From: CAIKZZ01 sp035524495
GTDB lineage: Bacteria; Pseudomonadota; Gammaproteobacteria; Steroidobacterales; Steroidobacteraceae
Assembly: GCA_035524495.1 (NCBI GenBank)
Contig: DATKOR010000078.1
Coordinates: 28,213 to 92,212 of the forward strand
Length of the DNA stretch: 64,000 bases
Direction: 5' to 3'
Below the pieces are notes generated by a model. That model ran no database searches. It worked only from the letters and a program-made list of their open reading frames with translations, and was not told the origin of the DNA. This document shows positions 53,332 to 61,081 of the stretch, piece after piece. The number at the start of each line of letters is the position of its first letter. Position 1 is the first letter of the stretch. Both the position numbers and the translations under genes were made by a program.

Positions 53332-54816
53332 GTGCACCAGATCCTGATCAATGGCGCGTGGGTGGATGCGCAAAGCGGGACGTCGCGGGAGATCAAGAAC
53401 CCGGCGACGCTCAAGCCCCTCGGCACGGTCGCCGACTGCGGCGCGGCCGACGTCGCGCGCGCGGTCGCTGCCGCGCGCGCGGCGCAGCACGCCTGGTGGA
53501 AGGTGCCCGGCGTCGAGAAGGCGCGGCTGCTGCGCGAGGTCGCTGCGCGCATCCGCGCGCGCGAGCATGCGCTCGCGACGCTGATGACGCAGGAGACCGG
53601 CAAGCCCCTGTGCGAGGCCACCGACTGCATCGACTGGGTCGCGGCCTGCTTCGAGTACTACGGCGAGGTCGCGCGCTCGAGCTACGGGAATTCCGTGCCG
53701 CCGGTCGCGCCGCACCAGCTCAACTTCACGATCAAGGAGCCCTACGGCGTCGTCGCGGCGATCGTGCCGTTCAACTTCCCGCTGCTGCTGATGGCCTGGA
53801 AGGTCGCGCCGGCGATCGCCGCCGGGAACACCGTCGTCTGCAAGCCGCCGCACCAGAACCCGCTCTCCAACCTCAAGCTCGCCGAGGTCTACGAGCTGCT
53901 GCCGCCCGGCGTCGTCAACGTCCTCACCGGCGGGCCCGACACCGGCCAGGCGCTCGTCGAGCACCCGGACGTCGACCTCGTTGCGTTCACGGGCTCGACC
54001 GCGGCCGGCCGCAAGATCGCCGCCGCCGCCGGCGCCCAGCTCAAGAAGGTCAACCTCGAGCTCGGCTCGATCGACCCGTTCATCGTGTTCAAGGACGCCG
54101 ACCTCGAGGTCGCGGTGCCGGGCGTCGCCTGGGCGCGGCTGCTGAACGCGGGCCAGGTGTGCACCTCGAGCAAGCGCATCTACGTGGAGCGGCCGATCGC
54201 CGCCGAGTTCGCCGAGCGCATGCACGAGTACGTCGCGTTCCTCGAGGTCGGCGACCCGATGAAGCCGGACACCGACCTAGGTCCCCTGATCTCGCTCGAG
54301 GCCGCGCGCCGCGTCGAGGACCAGGTCGCGCGCGCGGTCAAGGACGGTGCGACGCTCCGGCTCGGCGGCCGCACGTTCCGGCCATCGGGGCTGCCGGGGC
54401 ATTTCTTCCAGCCGACGATCCTGAGCGACGTGCGCCACGGCAGCGTCGCGACGCGCGAGGAGATCTTCGGGCCGGTCGTGTCGATCACGACGGTCGCCGA
54501 TGCCGACGAGGCGATCAGGCTCGCCAACGACTCCGAGTTCGGCCTCGGCGCCTCGATCTACACCAACGACCTCGGGATCGCGATGCGCGCCATGGAGTCG
54601 ATCAAGGCCGGGACCTTCTGGATCAACGATCCGCTGACCGACAACGACGCGGCGCCCTTTGGCGGCATGCGCCACAGCGGCATCGGCCGCGAGCTCGGCG
54701 CCGAGGGGCTCGACGCCTTCCGCGAACCCAAGCACGTGCACCTCGACTACGTCATGGAACGAAAGCCGTGGTTCTTCCCGTACCGCGCGCGGCGCCCGCC
54801 CGGCGGCCACGGCTGA
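53332..54816 (+). CDS. NAD(P)-dependent aldehyde dehydrogenase, succinate-semialdehyde (Sad)-like
   Basis: 494 residues from GTG at 53332 with GGGGAGGG upstream. Motifs: PFNFPLLLMAWKVAPAIAAGN, FTGSTAAGRKIA, the LELG segment with the general-base Glu in NLELGSIDPFIVF, and catalytic Cys in GQVCTSSKR, PFGGMRHSGIGREL. The segment after LELG resembles Sad/YneI (LELGGSDPFIV) more than BetB. One glycine of that loop is replaced by serine. Next gene is a PuuB-like oxidase (overlap TGATG), so an amine-derived aldehyde is the likely substrate. Confidence 0.88.
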   Translation: MHQILINGAWVDAQSGTSREIKNPATLKPLGTVADCGAADVARAVAAARAAQHAWWKVPGVEKARLLREVAARIRAREHALATLMTQETGKPLCEATDCIDWVAACFEYYGEVARSSYGNSVPPVAPHQLNFTIKEPYGVVAAIVPFNFPLLLMAWKVAPAIAAGNTVVCKPPHQNPLSNLKLAEVYELLPPGVVNVLTGGPDTGQALVEHPDVDLVAFTGSTAAGRKIAAAAGAQLKKVNLELGSIDPFIVFKDADLEVAVPGVAWARLLNAGQVCTSSKRIYVERPIAAEFAERMHEYVAFLEVGDPMKPDTDLGPLISLEAARRVEDQVARAVKDGATLRLGGRTFRPSGLPGHFFQPTILSDVRHGSVATREEIFGPVVSITTVADADEAIRLANDSEFGLGASIYTNDLGIAMRAMESIKAGTFWINDPLTDNDAAPFGGMRHSGIGRELGAEGLDAFREPKHVHLDYVMERKPWFFPYRARRPPGGHG

Positions 54817-56102
54817 TGTACGCCGACGACTACGCGGCCGACTGCTACTGGACGCTCGACGCGCCGCTGCCGGTTGCGGCCGAGGAGCCGCTGCCGGAGC
54901 GCTGCGACGTCGTCATCGTCGGCAGCGGCTACACGGGACTGTGCGCGGCGCGCGAGACGGCGCGCGCCGGGCGCTCGACGCTGGTGCTCGACTCCGGGCC
55001 CGTGGGCGGCGGCTGCTCGGCGAAGAACGGCGGGCAGGTCGCCTTCAGCATCAAGCCGAGCCACGCAGCCTTGAGCGCGCGCCACGGAGAGGCGATCGCG
55101 ACCCGGATCTACGAGGAAGGGCTCGAGGCGGTTGCGGATCTCAAGCGCCTCGCGAGCGACGAGGGCCTCGACTGCGACTGGCGCGACGTCGGCTGCTTCG
55201 TGGGCGCGCACACGCCGCGGCTCTACGGAGCGCTCGTGCGCGAGGCGGAGGCGCAGCCCAAGGGGCTCGAGGTGCCGTACCGCCTCGTGCCGCGCGCCCG
55301 GCAGGACGAGGAGATCCTGACCCCGTTCTACCACGGCGGCGTCGTCTACCCCGGCGACGCCGCGGTCCACCCGGCGAAGCTCGTGCGCGCGCTCCACGCG
55401 CGTGCCGCGGCGGCGGGCGCGGGCTTTCGCGCGCACTGCGCGGTCGGGTCCATCGCGCGCACTGCGGAAGGCTTCGCGGTGGCGACGACGCGGGGCGTCG
55501 TCGCCGCGCGCCAGGTGCTCATCGCGACCAACGGTTACACCGGGCGCTTCGCGCCGTGGCACCGCCGCCGGATCCTGCCGATCGGCAGCTACATCATCGC
55601 CACCGAGGCGCTCGATCCCGCGCTCGTCAGGCGCCTGATCCCGCACGCGCGCAACGTCGGCGACACGCGCCGCGTCGTCGTCTACTACCGGCCCTCGCCC
55701 GACGGGCGCAGGATCCTGTTCGGCGGCCGTGCGGCGGCCCGCGAGACGGACGCCTCGCGCTGCGTGCCGCGGCTGCGCGCGATGCTCGGCGAGATCTTCC
55801 CGGAACTCGCCGCGGTCAGGGTGAGCCGCGCCTGGATGGGCTTCGTGGGGTTCACCTTCGACACGATGCCGCACCTCGGAGAGGAGCGCGGCCTCTACTA
55901 CTGCATGGGCTACTGCGGGCAGGGCGTGCCGAGCGCGACCTACTACGGGCGCAAGATCGGGCTCGCGATCGCCGGCCGGCCGGGCGGCGAGTCGGCGCTC
56001 ACCGGACTTTCGTTCCCGGCGCGGCCGTTCTACACCGGCGACCCCTGGTTCCTGCCGGCCGCAGTGCTCGGCTACCGGCTGCGCGATGCGCTCGGAATCT
56101 GA
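54816..56102 (+). CDS. FAD-dependent amine oxidoreductase (PuuB/OrdL-like)
   Basis: 428 residues; ATG at 54816 shares bases with the preceding TGA. N-terminal VVIVGSGYTGLCAARETARAG FAD fold, SAKNGGQVAFSIK, ATNGYTGRFAP, PIGSYIIATE, and C-terminal GYCGQGVPSATYYGRKIG. Family includes gamma-glutamylputrescine oxidase PuuB. With the aldehyde dehydrogenase it could oxidise an amine to an acid. Other Puu genes are not here. Confidence 0.88.
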   Translation: MYADDYAADCYWTLDAPLPVAAEEPLPERCDVVIVGSGYTGLCAARETARAGRSTLVLDSGPVGGGCSAKNGGQVAFSIKPSHAALSARHGEAIATRIYEEGLEAVADLKRLASDEGLDCDWRDVGCFVGAHTPRLYGALVREAEAQPKGLEVPYRLVPRARQDEEILTPFYHGGVVYPGDAAVHPAKLVRALHARAAAAGAGFRAHCAVGSIARTAEGFAVATTRGVVAARQVLIATNGYTGRFAPWHRRRILPIGSYIIATEALDPALVRRLIPHARNVGDTRRVVVYYRPSPDGRRILFGGRAAARETDASRCVPRLRAMLGEIFPELAAVRVSRAWMGFVGFTFDTMPHLGEERGLYYCMGYCGQGVPSATYYGRKIGLAIAGRPGGESALTGLSFPARPFYTGDPWFLPAAVLGYRLRDALGI

Positions 56103-56116
56103 GCGGGGGCAGGGCG

Positions 56117-56719
56117 ATGGCTGAGCCCAAGCGCCGCGCGGCGACGCTGCACGCCGACGGCCGCTACCGCTGCGGCTGGTGCGGTACCGATCCGCTCTAC
56201 GTCGCCTACCACGACACCGAGTGGGGCGTGCCGGTGCACGACGAGCGGATGCTCTTCGAGATGCTGTGCCTGGAGGGTGCCCAGGCCGGCCTCAGCTGGA
56301 TCACGGTGCTCAGGAAGCGCGAGCACTACCGGCGCGCGTTCGACGGCTTCGACGCCGCCAAGATCGCGCGCTACACGGCGCGCCGCCACGCCGCGCTGCT
56401 GAAGGACCCCGGCATCGTCCGCAACCGGCTGAAGGTGCTGGGCTTCACGCAGAACGCGCGCGCCGAGCTCGCGCTGCTCGATGCCGGCGAGAGCCTCGAT
56501 GAGATCGCCTGGTCGTTCGCGCCGCGCGGCAGGCGCCGCCGCCCGCGCACGCTCGCGGACATCCGCGCCTCGACGCCCGAGAGCGATGCGCTCAGCAAGG
56601 CGCTGAAGGGCCGCGGCTTCACCTTCGTCGGCACGACGATCTGCTACGCGTTCATGCAGGCGGTCGGCATCGTCGACGACCACCTCGAGCGCTGCTTCGC
56701 GGCCGGCGCGCGGCGCTAG
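56117..56719 (+). CDS. tag: 3-methyladenine DNA glycosylase I
   Basis: 200 residues from ATG at 56117. RCGWCGTDPLYVAYHDTEWG, GAQAGLSWITVLRKRE and GFTFVGTTICYAFMQAVGIVDDH are the Tag family signature including the zinc ligands. Excises 3-methyladenine. Convergent with the S10 peptidase gene by a CTAG stop overlap. Confidence 0.95.
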   Translation: MAEPKRRAATLHADGRYRCGWCGTDPLYVAYHDTEWGVPVHDERMLFEMLCLEGAQAGLSWITVLRKREHYRRAFDGFDAAKIARYTARRHAALLKDPGIVRNRLKVLGFTQNARAELALLDAGESLDEIAWSFAPRGRRRRPRTLADIRASTPESDALSKALKGRGFTFVGTTICYAFMQAVGIVDDHLERCFAAGARR

Positions 56720-58329
56720 TGCCCCTTGAGGTTGTCGGTGCGGCGGATGAACGCCGCGGCCGAGTCGTGCAGCGTCTTCAGCGACGCCTCGTGCGCGTAC
56801 ACCATGTGCCCGGACTCGTAGAACTGGTACTCGATGTTCTTCTGCAGGCTCGCCGCCATCGGCAGGTGCTGCATCTCGTAGACGCCCTGGAAGTAGGGCG
56901 TGGCGAGGTCGTAGTAACCGGCGTGCAGCATGACCTTCAGGTTCGGGTTGTTCTTCATCGCGTTCGCGAGGTCGGGCAGCACGTTGGTCGCGTGCGGCGC
57001 CGGAAACGTCGAGCCCGGCGGCTGGTGCGCCCCGACCCAGGTCCGGTAGAACGGCACCGACGGCTTGAAGGTCCTGCCTTCGCCGTACTTCAGCTCCTTG
57101 CGCACGTAGTCGTTGAACGCCGAGACGTAGGCCGAGCGCAGTGCCGAGGCCTGCGGGTCGTAGTCGGCGGTCTTGGCGAGCGGGTCGAGCGTCGGGCCGT
57201 TGAAGCGCGTGTCGAGGCGCCCGGTCGTCGTGTCGCTGTCGGCCTGCAGCGTCTTCCTGAACTCGCCGCCGTTGACCCTGAGGTTGGCCTTCTCGATGTA
57301 GTCCTCGGGAAGCCCGGTGTAGCGGTGCAGCTTCTGGACGATCGCGCGCCGCGCCTCGGGACTGAGGCCCGCACCCTCTGCGAGCGCGAGCGCATAGTCG
57401 GTCATCGCGAAGTGCTCGACTTCCTTGAGCAGCGGCGCGAGCGTCGCCGGCGCGTCGGCGAGCCGGTGGTGGTACCAGGCGGTCGCGGCGTAAGTCGGCA
57501 GCGCGAGCTCGTAGGGGAGGTCGACGCCCGGGTTTGACTCGGCGCGGTCAACGCTGCCGTCGAAGGACAGGATCTGCGACAGCAGCATCACGCCGTTGAA
57601 GTCGATCGAGCGCTCGGTTTCGAGCACGTTGACGAGCGCCGCGGAGCGGGTCGTGCCGTAGCTCTCGCCGAACAGGTACTTCGGCGAGTTCCAGCGTCCG
57701 TACTTGGCGAGGAACTGGACGATGAAGTCCGCGAAGGCCTGCGCGTCGGGATCGACGCCGAGGAAGGCCTTCTCGCGGTCCTTGCCGGCGATGCGGCTGA
57801 AGCCCGTGCCCGGCGCGTCGATGAACACGAGGTCGCTCGCATCGAGCAGGCTGTAGTCGTTGTTGACGATCCCGTAGGGCGCGGCCGGCGTGTGCGAGTC
57901 GTCGGCGGTCACGACGCGCTTCGGGCCGAAGGCGCCCATGTGCAGCCACACGGTCGCCGAGCCCGGCCCGCCGTTGTAGATGAACGTGACGGGGCGCGGC
58001 CCGCCCTTCGGGTCCGAGGCGAAGTAGGCGACGTAGAACATGCTCGCCTCGGGCGGGCCGCCCGCCTTGTCGTCCTTCTCGGCGTTCTGCGGAACGTCGT
58101 CCCAGTCCTTCGGGTGCACGACGAGCGTCCCGGCGACGGCGTCGTAGTCGATGCGCCGCCCCTCGACGACGACGCTGCCCTTGCTCGTCTGCTGCTCCGG
58201 CTTGAACGCTTCGCTCTTCGCGCCCTCGGGGCGCGCCGCGGGCTTGTCGGGGGTGGGCGCGTCGGCGGCCTGCGCGAGCGCCGGCAGCAGGAGCGCGACC
58301 AGGAGGGATCGGCGGGTCAGTGAGTGCAT
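56716..58329 (-). CDS. S10 family serine carboxypeptidase, exported
   Basis: 537 residues from ATG at 58329, beginning a signal peptide (RSLLVALLLPALAQAADA); an in-frame start further upstream is not needed. Motifs: FIYNGGPGSATVWLHMGAFGP, GESYGT (nucleophile), HAGYYDLATP (Asp), ESGHMVY (His). It would trim C-terminal residues from peptides in the periplasm. Follows the aldo/keto reductase on the same strand after 102 bases. Confidence 0.93.
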   Translation of the reverse strand: MHSLTRRSLLVALLLPALAQAADAPTPDKPAARPEGAKSEAFKPEQQTSKGSVVVEGRRIDYDAVAGTLVVHPKDWDDVPQNAEKDDKAGGPPEASMFYVAYFASDPKGGPRPVTFIYNGGPGSATVWLHMGAFGPKRVVTADDSHTPAAPYGIVNNDYSLLDASDLVFIDAPGTGFSRIAGKDREKAFLGVDPDAQAFADFIVQFLAKYGRWNSPKYLFGESYGTTRSAALVNVLETERSIDFNGVMLLSQILSFDGSVDRAESNPGVDLPYELALPTYAATAWYHHRLADAPATLAPLLKEVEHFAMTDYALALAEGAGLSPEARRAIVQKLHRYTGLPEDYIEKANLRVNGGEFRKTLQADSDTTTGRLDTRFNGPTLDPLAKTADYDPQASALRSAYVSAFNDYVRKELKYGEGRTFKPSVPFYRTWVGAHQPPGSTFPAPHATNVLPDLANAMKNNPNLKVMLHAGYYDLATPYFQGVYEMQHLPMAASLQKNIEYQFYESGHMVYAHEASLKTLHDSAAAFIRRTDNLKGH

Positions 58330-58431
58330 CGCGAGTCTCTCCACGGTGGGCGGCGCACGGGTCGACGGCGCCGCGGGCGGGCGGCAGCGTACACCGGATC
58401 GCGGCCGCGCGATCACGCGGCCGGCTTCTTG

Positions 58432-59466
58432 TCAGTTCTTGACCGGCGGCTCGGCGCGGTGCTGGCCCTGGAATTTGAGCATCCAGCCGGGGTACTCGGG
58501 CGGGAGCGCGCTGACCTCATCGAGCGCCTTCAGCGCCTCGGCGTCGAGTGTCAGGCGCGCGGCGCCGAGGTTGTCGTAGAGCTGCGCCATCGACTTGGCG
58601 CCGATGATGACGCTCGTGACGGCCGGCCGGCTCAAGAGCCATGCGAGCGCCACCTGTGGCACCGTCGCGCCGTGCCGCTCCGCGATCGGCCGCATCGCCT
58701 CGACGCAGCGATACGCCCGCTCCTTGTCGACCAGCGGGAAGTCGAAGGTCGTGCGGCGCGCGCCCTCGGGTCCCGGTGCGCCCGCGCGGTACTTGCCGCT
58801 CAGGAGGCCCCCGGCCAGCGGGCTCCAGACCATGAGCCCGAGGCGCTGGTCCTCGATCAGCGGCACGAGCTCGCGCTCGAGGTCGCGGCCGGCGAGCGTG
58901 TAGTAGGCCTGCACGCTCTCGAAGCGCGACCAGCCGCGCTGCTCGGCGATGGCGAGCCCCTTCATGACCTGCCAGGCCGCCATGTTGCAGAGCCCGATGT
59001 AGCGGACCTTGCCCGAGCGCACGAGGTCGTTGAGCGTCGCGAGCACTTCGTCGAGCGGCGTCAGTGGATCGAAGCCGTGCAGCTGGTAGAGGTCGACGTG
59101 CTCGAGCTGCAGGCGCTTGAGGCTCGCGTCGAGCGCGGTCATCAGGTGGTGGCGCGACTGGCCGCGGCCGTTAGGCGACTCGTCCATGGTGCCGGTCGCC
59201 TTGGTTGCGACGACGAGCTCATGGCGCGGGAGCCCGAGGTCCTTGAGCGCCTGGCCGAGCAGGCGTTCGGACTCGCCCTGCGAGTAGACGTTGGCGGTGT
59301 CGATGAAGTTGACGCCGGCCTCGACGGCGGCCTTCACCTGCTCGTTGACGGCGGCCTGCGGCAGCGTGCCGATCTGCGCCCAGAAGCCCTGGCCGCCGTA
59401 GGTCATCGTGCCGAGACACAGCTCGGAGACATAGAGGCCCGTTCGTCCCAGCAGTCGATAGCGCAC
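58432..59466 (-). CDS. Aldo/keto reductase
   Basis: 344 residues from GTG at 59466 preceded by AGGAG. Motifs: FIDTANVYSQGESE (catalytic Asp and Tyr), VVATKATG (Lys), DLYQLHGFDP (His) and SVIIGAKSMAQLYDNLGA. NADPH-dependent reductase of aldehydes/ketones; the closest named relatives are YajO-like and similar. Upstream is a GST gene (68 bases). Confidence 0.92.
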   Translation of the reverse strand: MRYRLLGRTGLYVSELCLGTMTYGGQGFWAQIGTLPQAAVNEQVKAAVEAGVNFIDTANVYSQGESERLLGQALKDLGLPRHELVVATKATGTMDESPNGRGQSRHHLMTALDASLKRLQLEHVDLYQLHGFDPLTPLDEVLATLNDLVRSGKVRYIGLCNMAAWQVMKGLAIAEQRGWSRFESVQAYYTLAGRDLERELVPLIEDQRLGLMVWSPLAGGLLSGKYRAGAPGPEGARRTTFDFPLVDKERAYRCVEAMRPIAERHGATVPQVALAWLLSRPAVTSVIIGAKSMAQLYDNLGAARLTLDAEALKALDEVSALPPEYPGWMLKFQGQHRAEPPVKN

Positions 59467-59534
59467 GTCCCGCTCCTGTGTCGAGGGAGCGGCCATCGTA
59501 GTACAGGGGCCGGGCCTTAACGACCGCGTCGGGG

Positions 59535-60212
59535 TCAGGCGACGTCGCGGCTGGCCAGCGGTTCGGCGCGCGCGGCGATCCGCTCCCAGGTCGTCGCCGC
59601 GAGGCTCGGGCGGGCGTTCATCCGCGCGAGCCAGGCGGCGAGCGCCGTGTGCCCGGCGCTGAGCGTCGCCCACTCCGGCGTCGCACTCAGGAAGTCGAGC
59701 TGCGGGGCGAGCAGGATGTCGGCGAGGCTCGGCGCCTCCCCCACGAAGTACGTCTGCGCGCCGAGCTCGCGCGCGAGCGCATCGATGACCTGCTGGGCGC
59801 GCGGCATCGCCGCGGCGATCAGTGCCTCGTCGGGCGTCAGCCCCCGCAGCCGCGGGCCGACGATGCGCTGGAAGGCGATGACGTTGGCGACGCCCTGGAA
59901 CAGGTACCAGTCGTTGACGTTCATCAGCGCGTCCATGCGTCCCGCGGCGCGTGGATCGGCAGGGGTCAGCGCGGGGTCCGGCAGCACGCGGTCGAGGTAG
60001 CGCAGGATCGCCTGGGTCTCGTAGAGCCAGTAGTTGCCGTGCTCGAGAACCGGGACCCGTCCGAACGGGTGGCGCGCGAGGTGCTCGGCGGCGCGCAGCG
60101 TGCCCGGGTTCACGGCCGCGATCCGGTAGGCGGTGCGCTTCTCCTCGAGCGCGATGCAGACGGCGCGGCCGAAGGGGCTGCCCGGAACCGAATGCACGAT
60201 GAACTCGTTCAT
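59535..60212 (-). CDS. Glutathione S-transferase family protein
   Basis: 225 residues, ATG overlapping the SRPBCC stop as ATGA. N-terminal thioredoxin-fold HSVPGSPFGRAVCIALEEK and RHPFGRVPVLEHGNYWLYETQAILRYLD; C-terminal helical domain with LADILLAPQLDFL. Third gene of an ArsR-SRPBCC-GST operon. Confidence 0.9.
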   Translation of the reverse strand: MNEFIVHSVPGSPFGRAVCIALEEKRTAYRIAAVNPGTLRAAEHLARHPFGRVPVLEHGNYWLYETQAILRYLDRVLPDPALTPADPRAAGRMDALMNVNDWYLFQGVANVIAFQRIVGPRLRGLTPDEALIAAAMPRAQQVIDALARELGAQTYFVGEAPSLADILLAPQLDFLSATPEWATLSAGHTALAAWLARMNARPSLAATTWERIAARAEPLASRDVA

Positions 60213-60697
60213 GACCGCGCTCCTCCTGCGGCGATTTCGCGCGCGTAGAGCTCGAGAATGCCGGGCCAGCCGCCGTCGACGCCCTTGCGCATCGTCTCGC
60301 CGCCCGCGGCGCCCATGCGCTCGAAGTCGCGGTGCTCGAGCTCGACGCGGGTGCGATCGGCCTCGGCGATGAAGCGGACCTCGACCTCGGAGGCGAGCGC
60401 GACGCGCGGCTCGGGCTTCCAGTCGGGGCTGATCTCCCAGCCGACGATGAAGCGCTCGCCGGGCTGCCAGACGCGCACGTGGCCGACGACGACCTCGGCG
60501 CCGTCCTCGTGCTTCGTGTACCAGCGCCCGCCGACGAACGGCTCGATGACCGAGGCGACGACCGGCGTCTTGCCCAGTCCGTGCGTCTTCGGCCACCAGC
60601 GGTCGATGCCGGCGGTGAACACCTCGAACGCGCGGGCGGGGCTCGCGGCGACGGTCAGTGACTTGCGCACCGGCGCGATCTTGATCTGCGTATTCAA
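60209..60697 (-). CDS. SRPBCC/AHSA1-like (START-domain) protein
   Basis: 162 residues from TTG at 60697, preceded by GGAGG at 8 bases, and overlapping the ArsR stop as TTGA. SRPBCC features: ASPARAFEVFTAGIDRWWP, GGRWYTKHEDGAE, VVVGHVRVWQPGERFIVGWEI and GWPGILELYAREI. Ligand or client unknown. ArsR-SRPBCC pairs are a common arrangement in Proteobacteria. Confidence 0.9.
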   Translation of the reverse strand: MNTQIKIAPVRKSLTVAASPARAFEVFTAGIDRWWPKTHGLGKTPVVASVIEPFVGGRWYTKHEDGAEVVVGHVRVWQPGERFIVGWEISPDWKPEPRVALASEVEVRFIAEADRTRVELEHRDFERMGAAGGETMRKGVDGGWPGILELYAREIAAGGARS

Positions 60698-61020
60698 GGG
60701 TTCGTCCTCCTGCCCGGATCCTGAGGTTTTTCGACTTCGTTCTTGAAGGCCTCGAGCGCCTCGTCCCAGAAGCGGTCGAGCCAGCGGCGCAGGGGCCCGA
60801 GTCCGTCCGGGTCGATGTAGTAGACGCGCCGCGTGCCCTCCGATCGCTCGCCCACGAGGCCTGCGTCCTTGAGCGCCCTGAGGTGCTGCGACACGGCCGG
60901 GCGGCTGACGGGCAGGCCCTTCGCCAGCACGCCGACCGACTGCGGCCCCGCGCGCAGCCGCTCGAATACCCGTCGCCGGGTCGGATCGCCGAGGCAGTGC
61001 AGGGCCTTTGCGTAAGTCAT
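60694..61020 (-). CDS. ArsR-family transcriptional regulator
   Basis: 108 residues, ATG at 61020. Winged helix with LGDPTRRRVFERLRAG, the recognition helix SRPAVSQHLRALKDAGLV and the wing GTRRVYYIDPDGL. No metal-binding cysteine box is visible, so it is the SRPBCC-linked type rather than a metal sensor. Two copies of a dyad flank and overlap its start codon, implying autoregulation. Confidence 0.94.
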   Translation of the reverse strand: MTYAKALHCLGDPTRRRVFERLRAGPQSVGVLAKGLPVSRPAVSQHLRALKDAGLVGERSEGTRRVYYIDPDGLGPLRRWLDRFWDEALEAFKNEVEKPQDPGRRTNP

Positions 61021-61044
61021 GGCTTACGGTAAGCACAGACTTAC
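61012..61044. promoter_or_regulatory. Two tandem ArsR operators (GTAAG-N6-CTTAC)
   Basis: GTAAG at 61012-61016 pairs with CTTAC at 61023-61027, and GTAAG at 61029-61033 with CTTAC at 61040-61044. Both dyads have 6-base spacers; centres are 17 bases apart. The first covers the arsR start codon, so the ArsR product probably represses its own operon here. Confidence 0.65.
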
Positions 61045-61081
61045 CGATTGTCAAGACCGCGAGCCCGTGCGCGCGGGCGCT

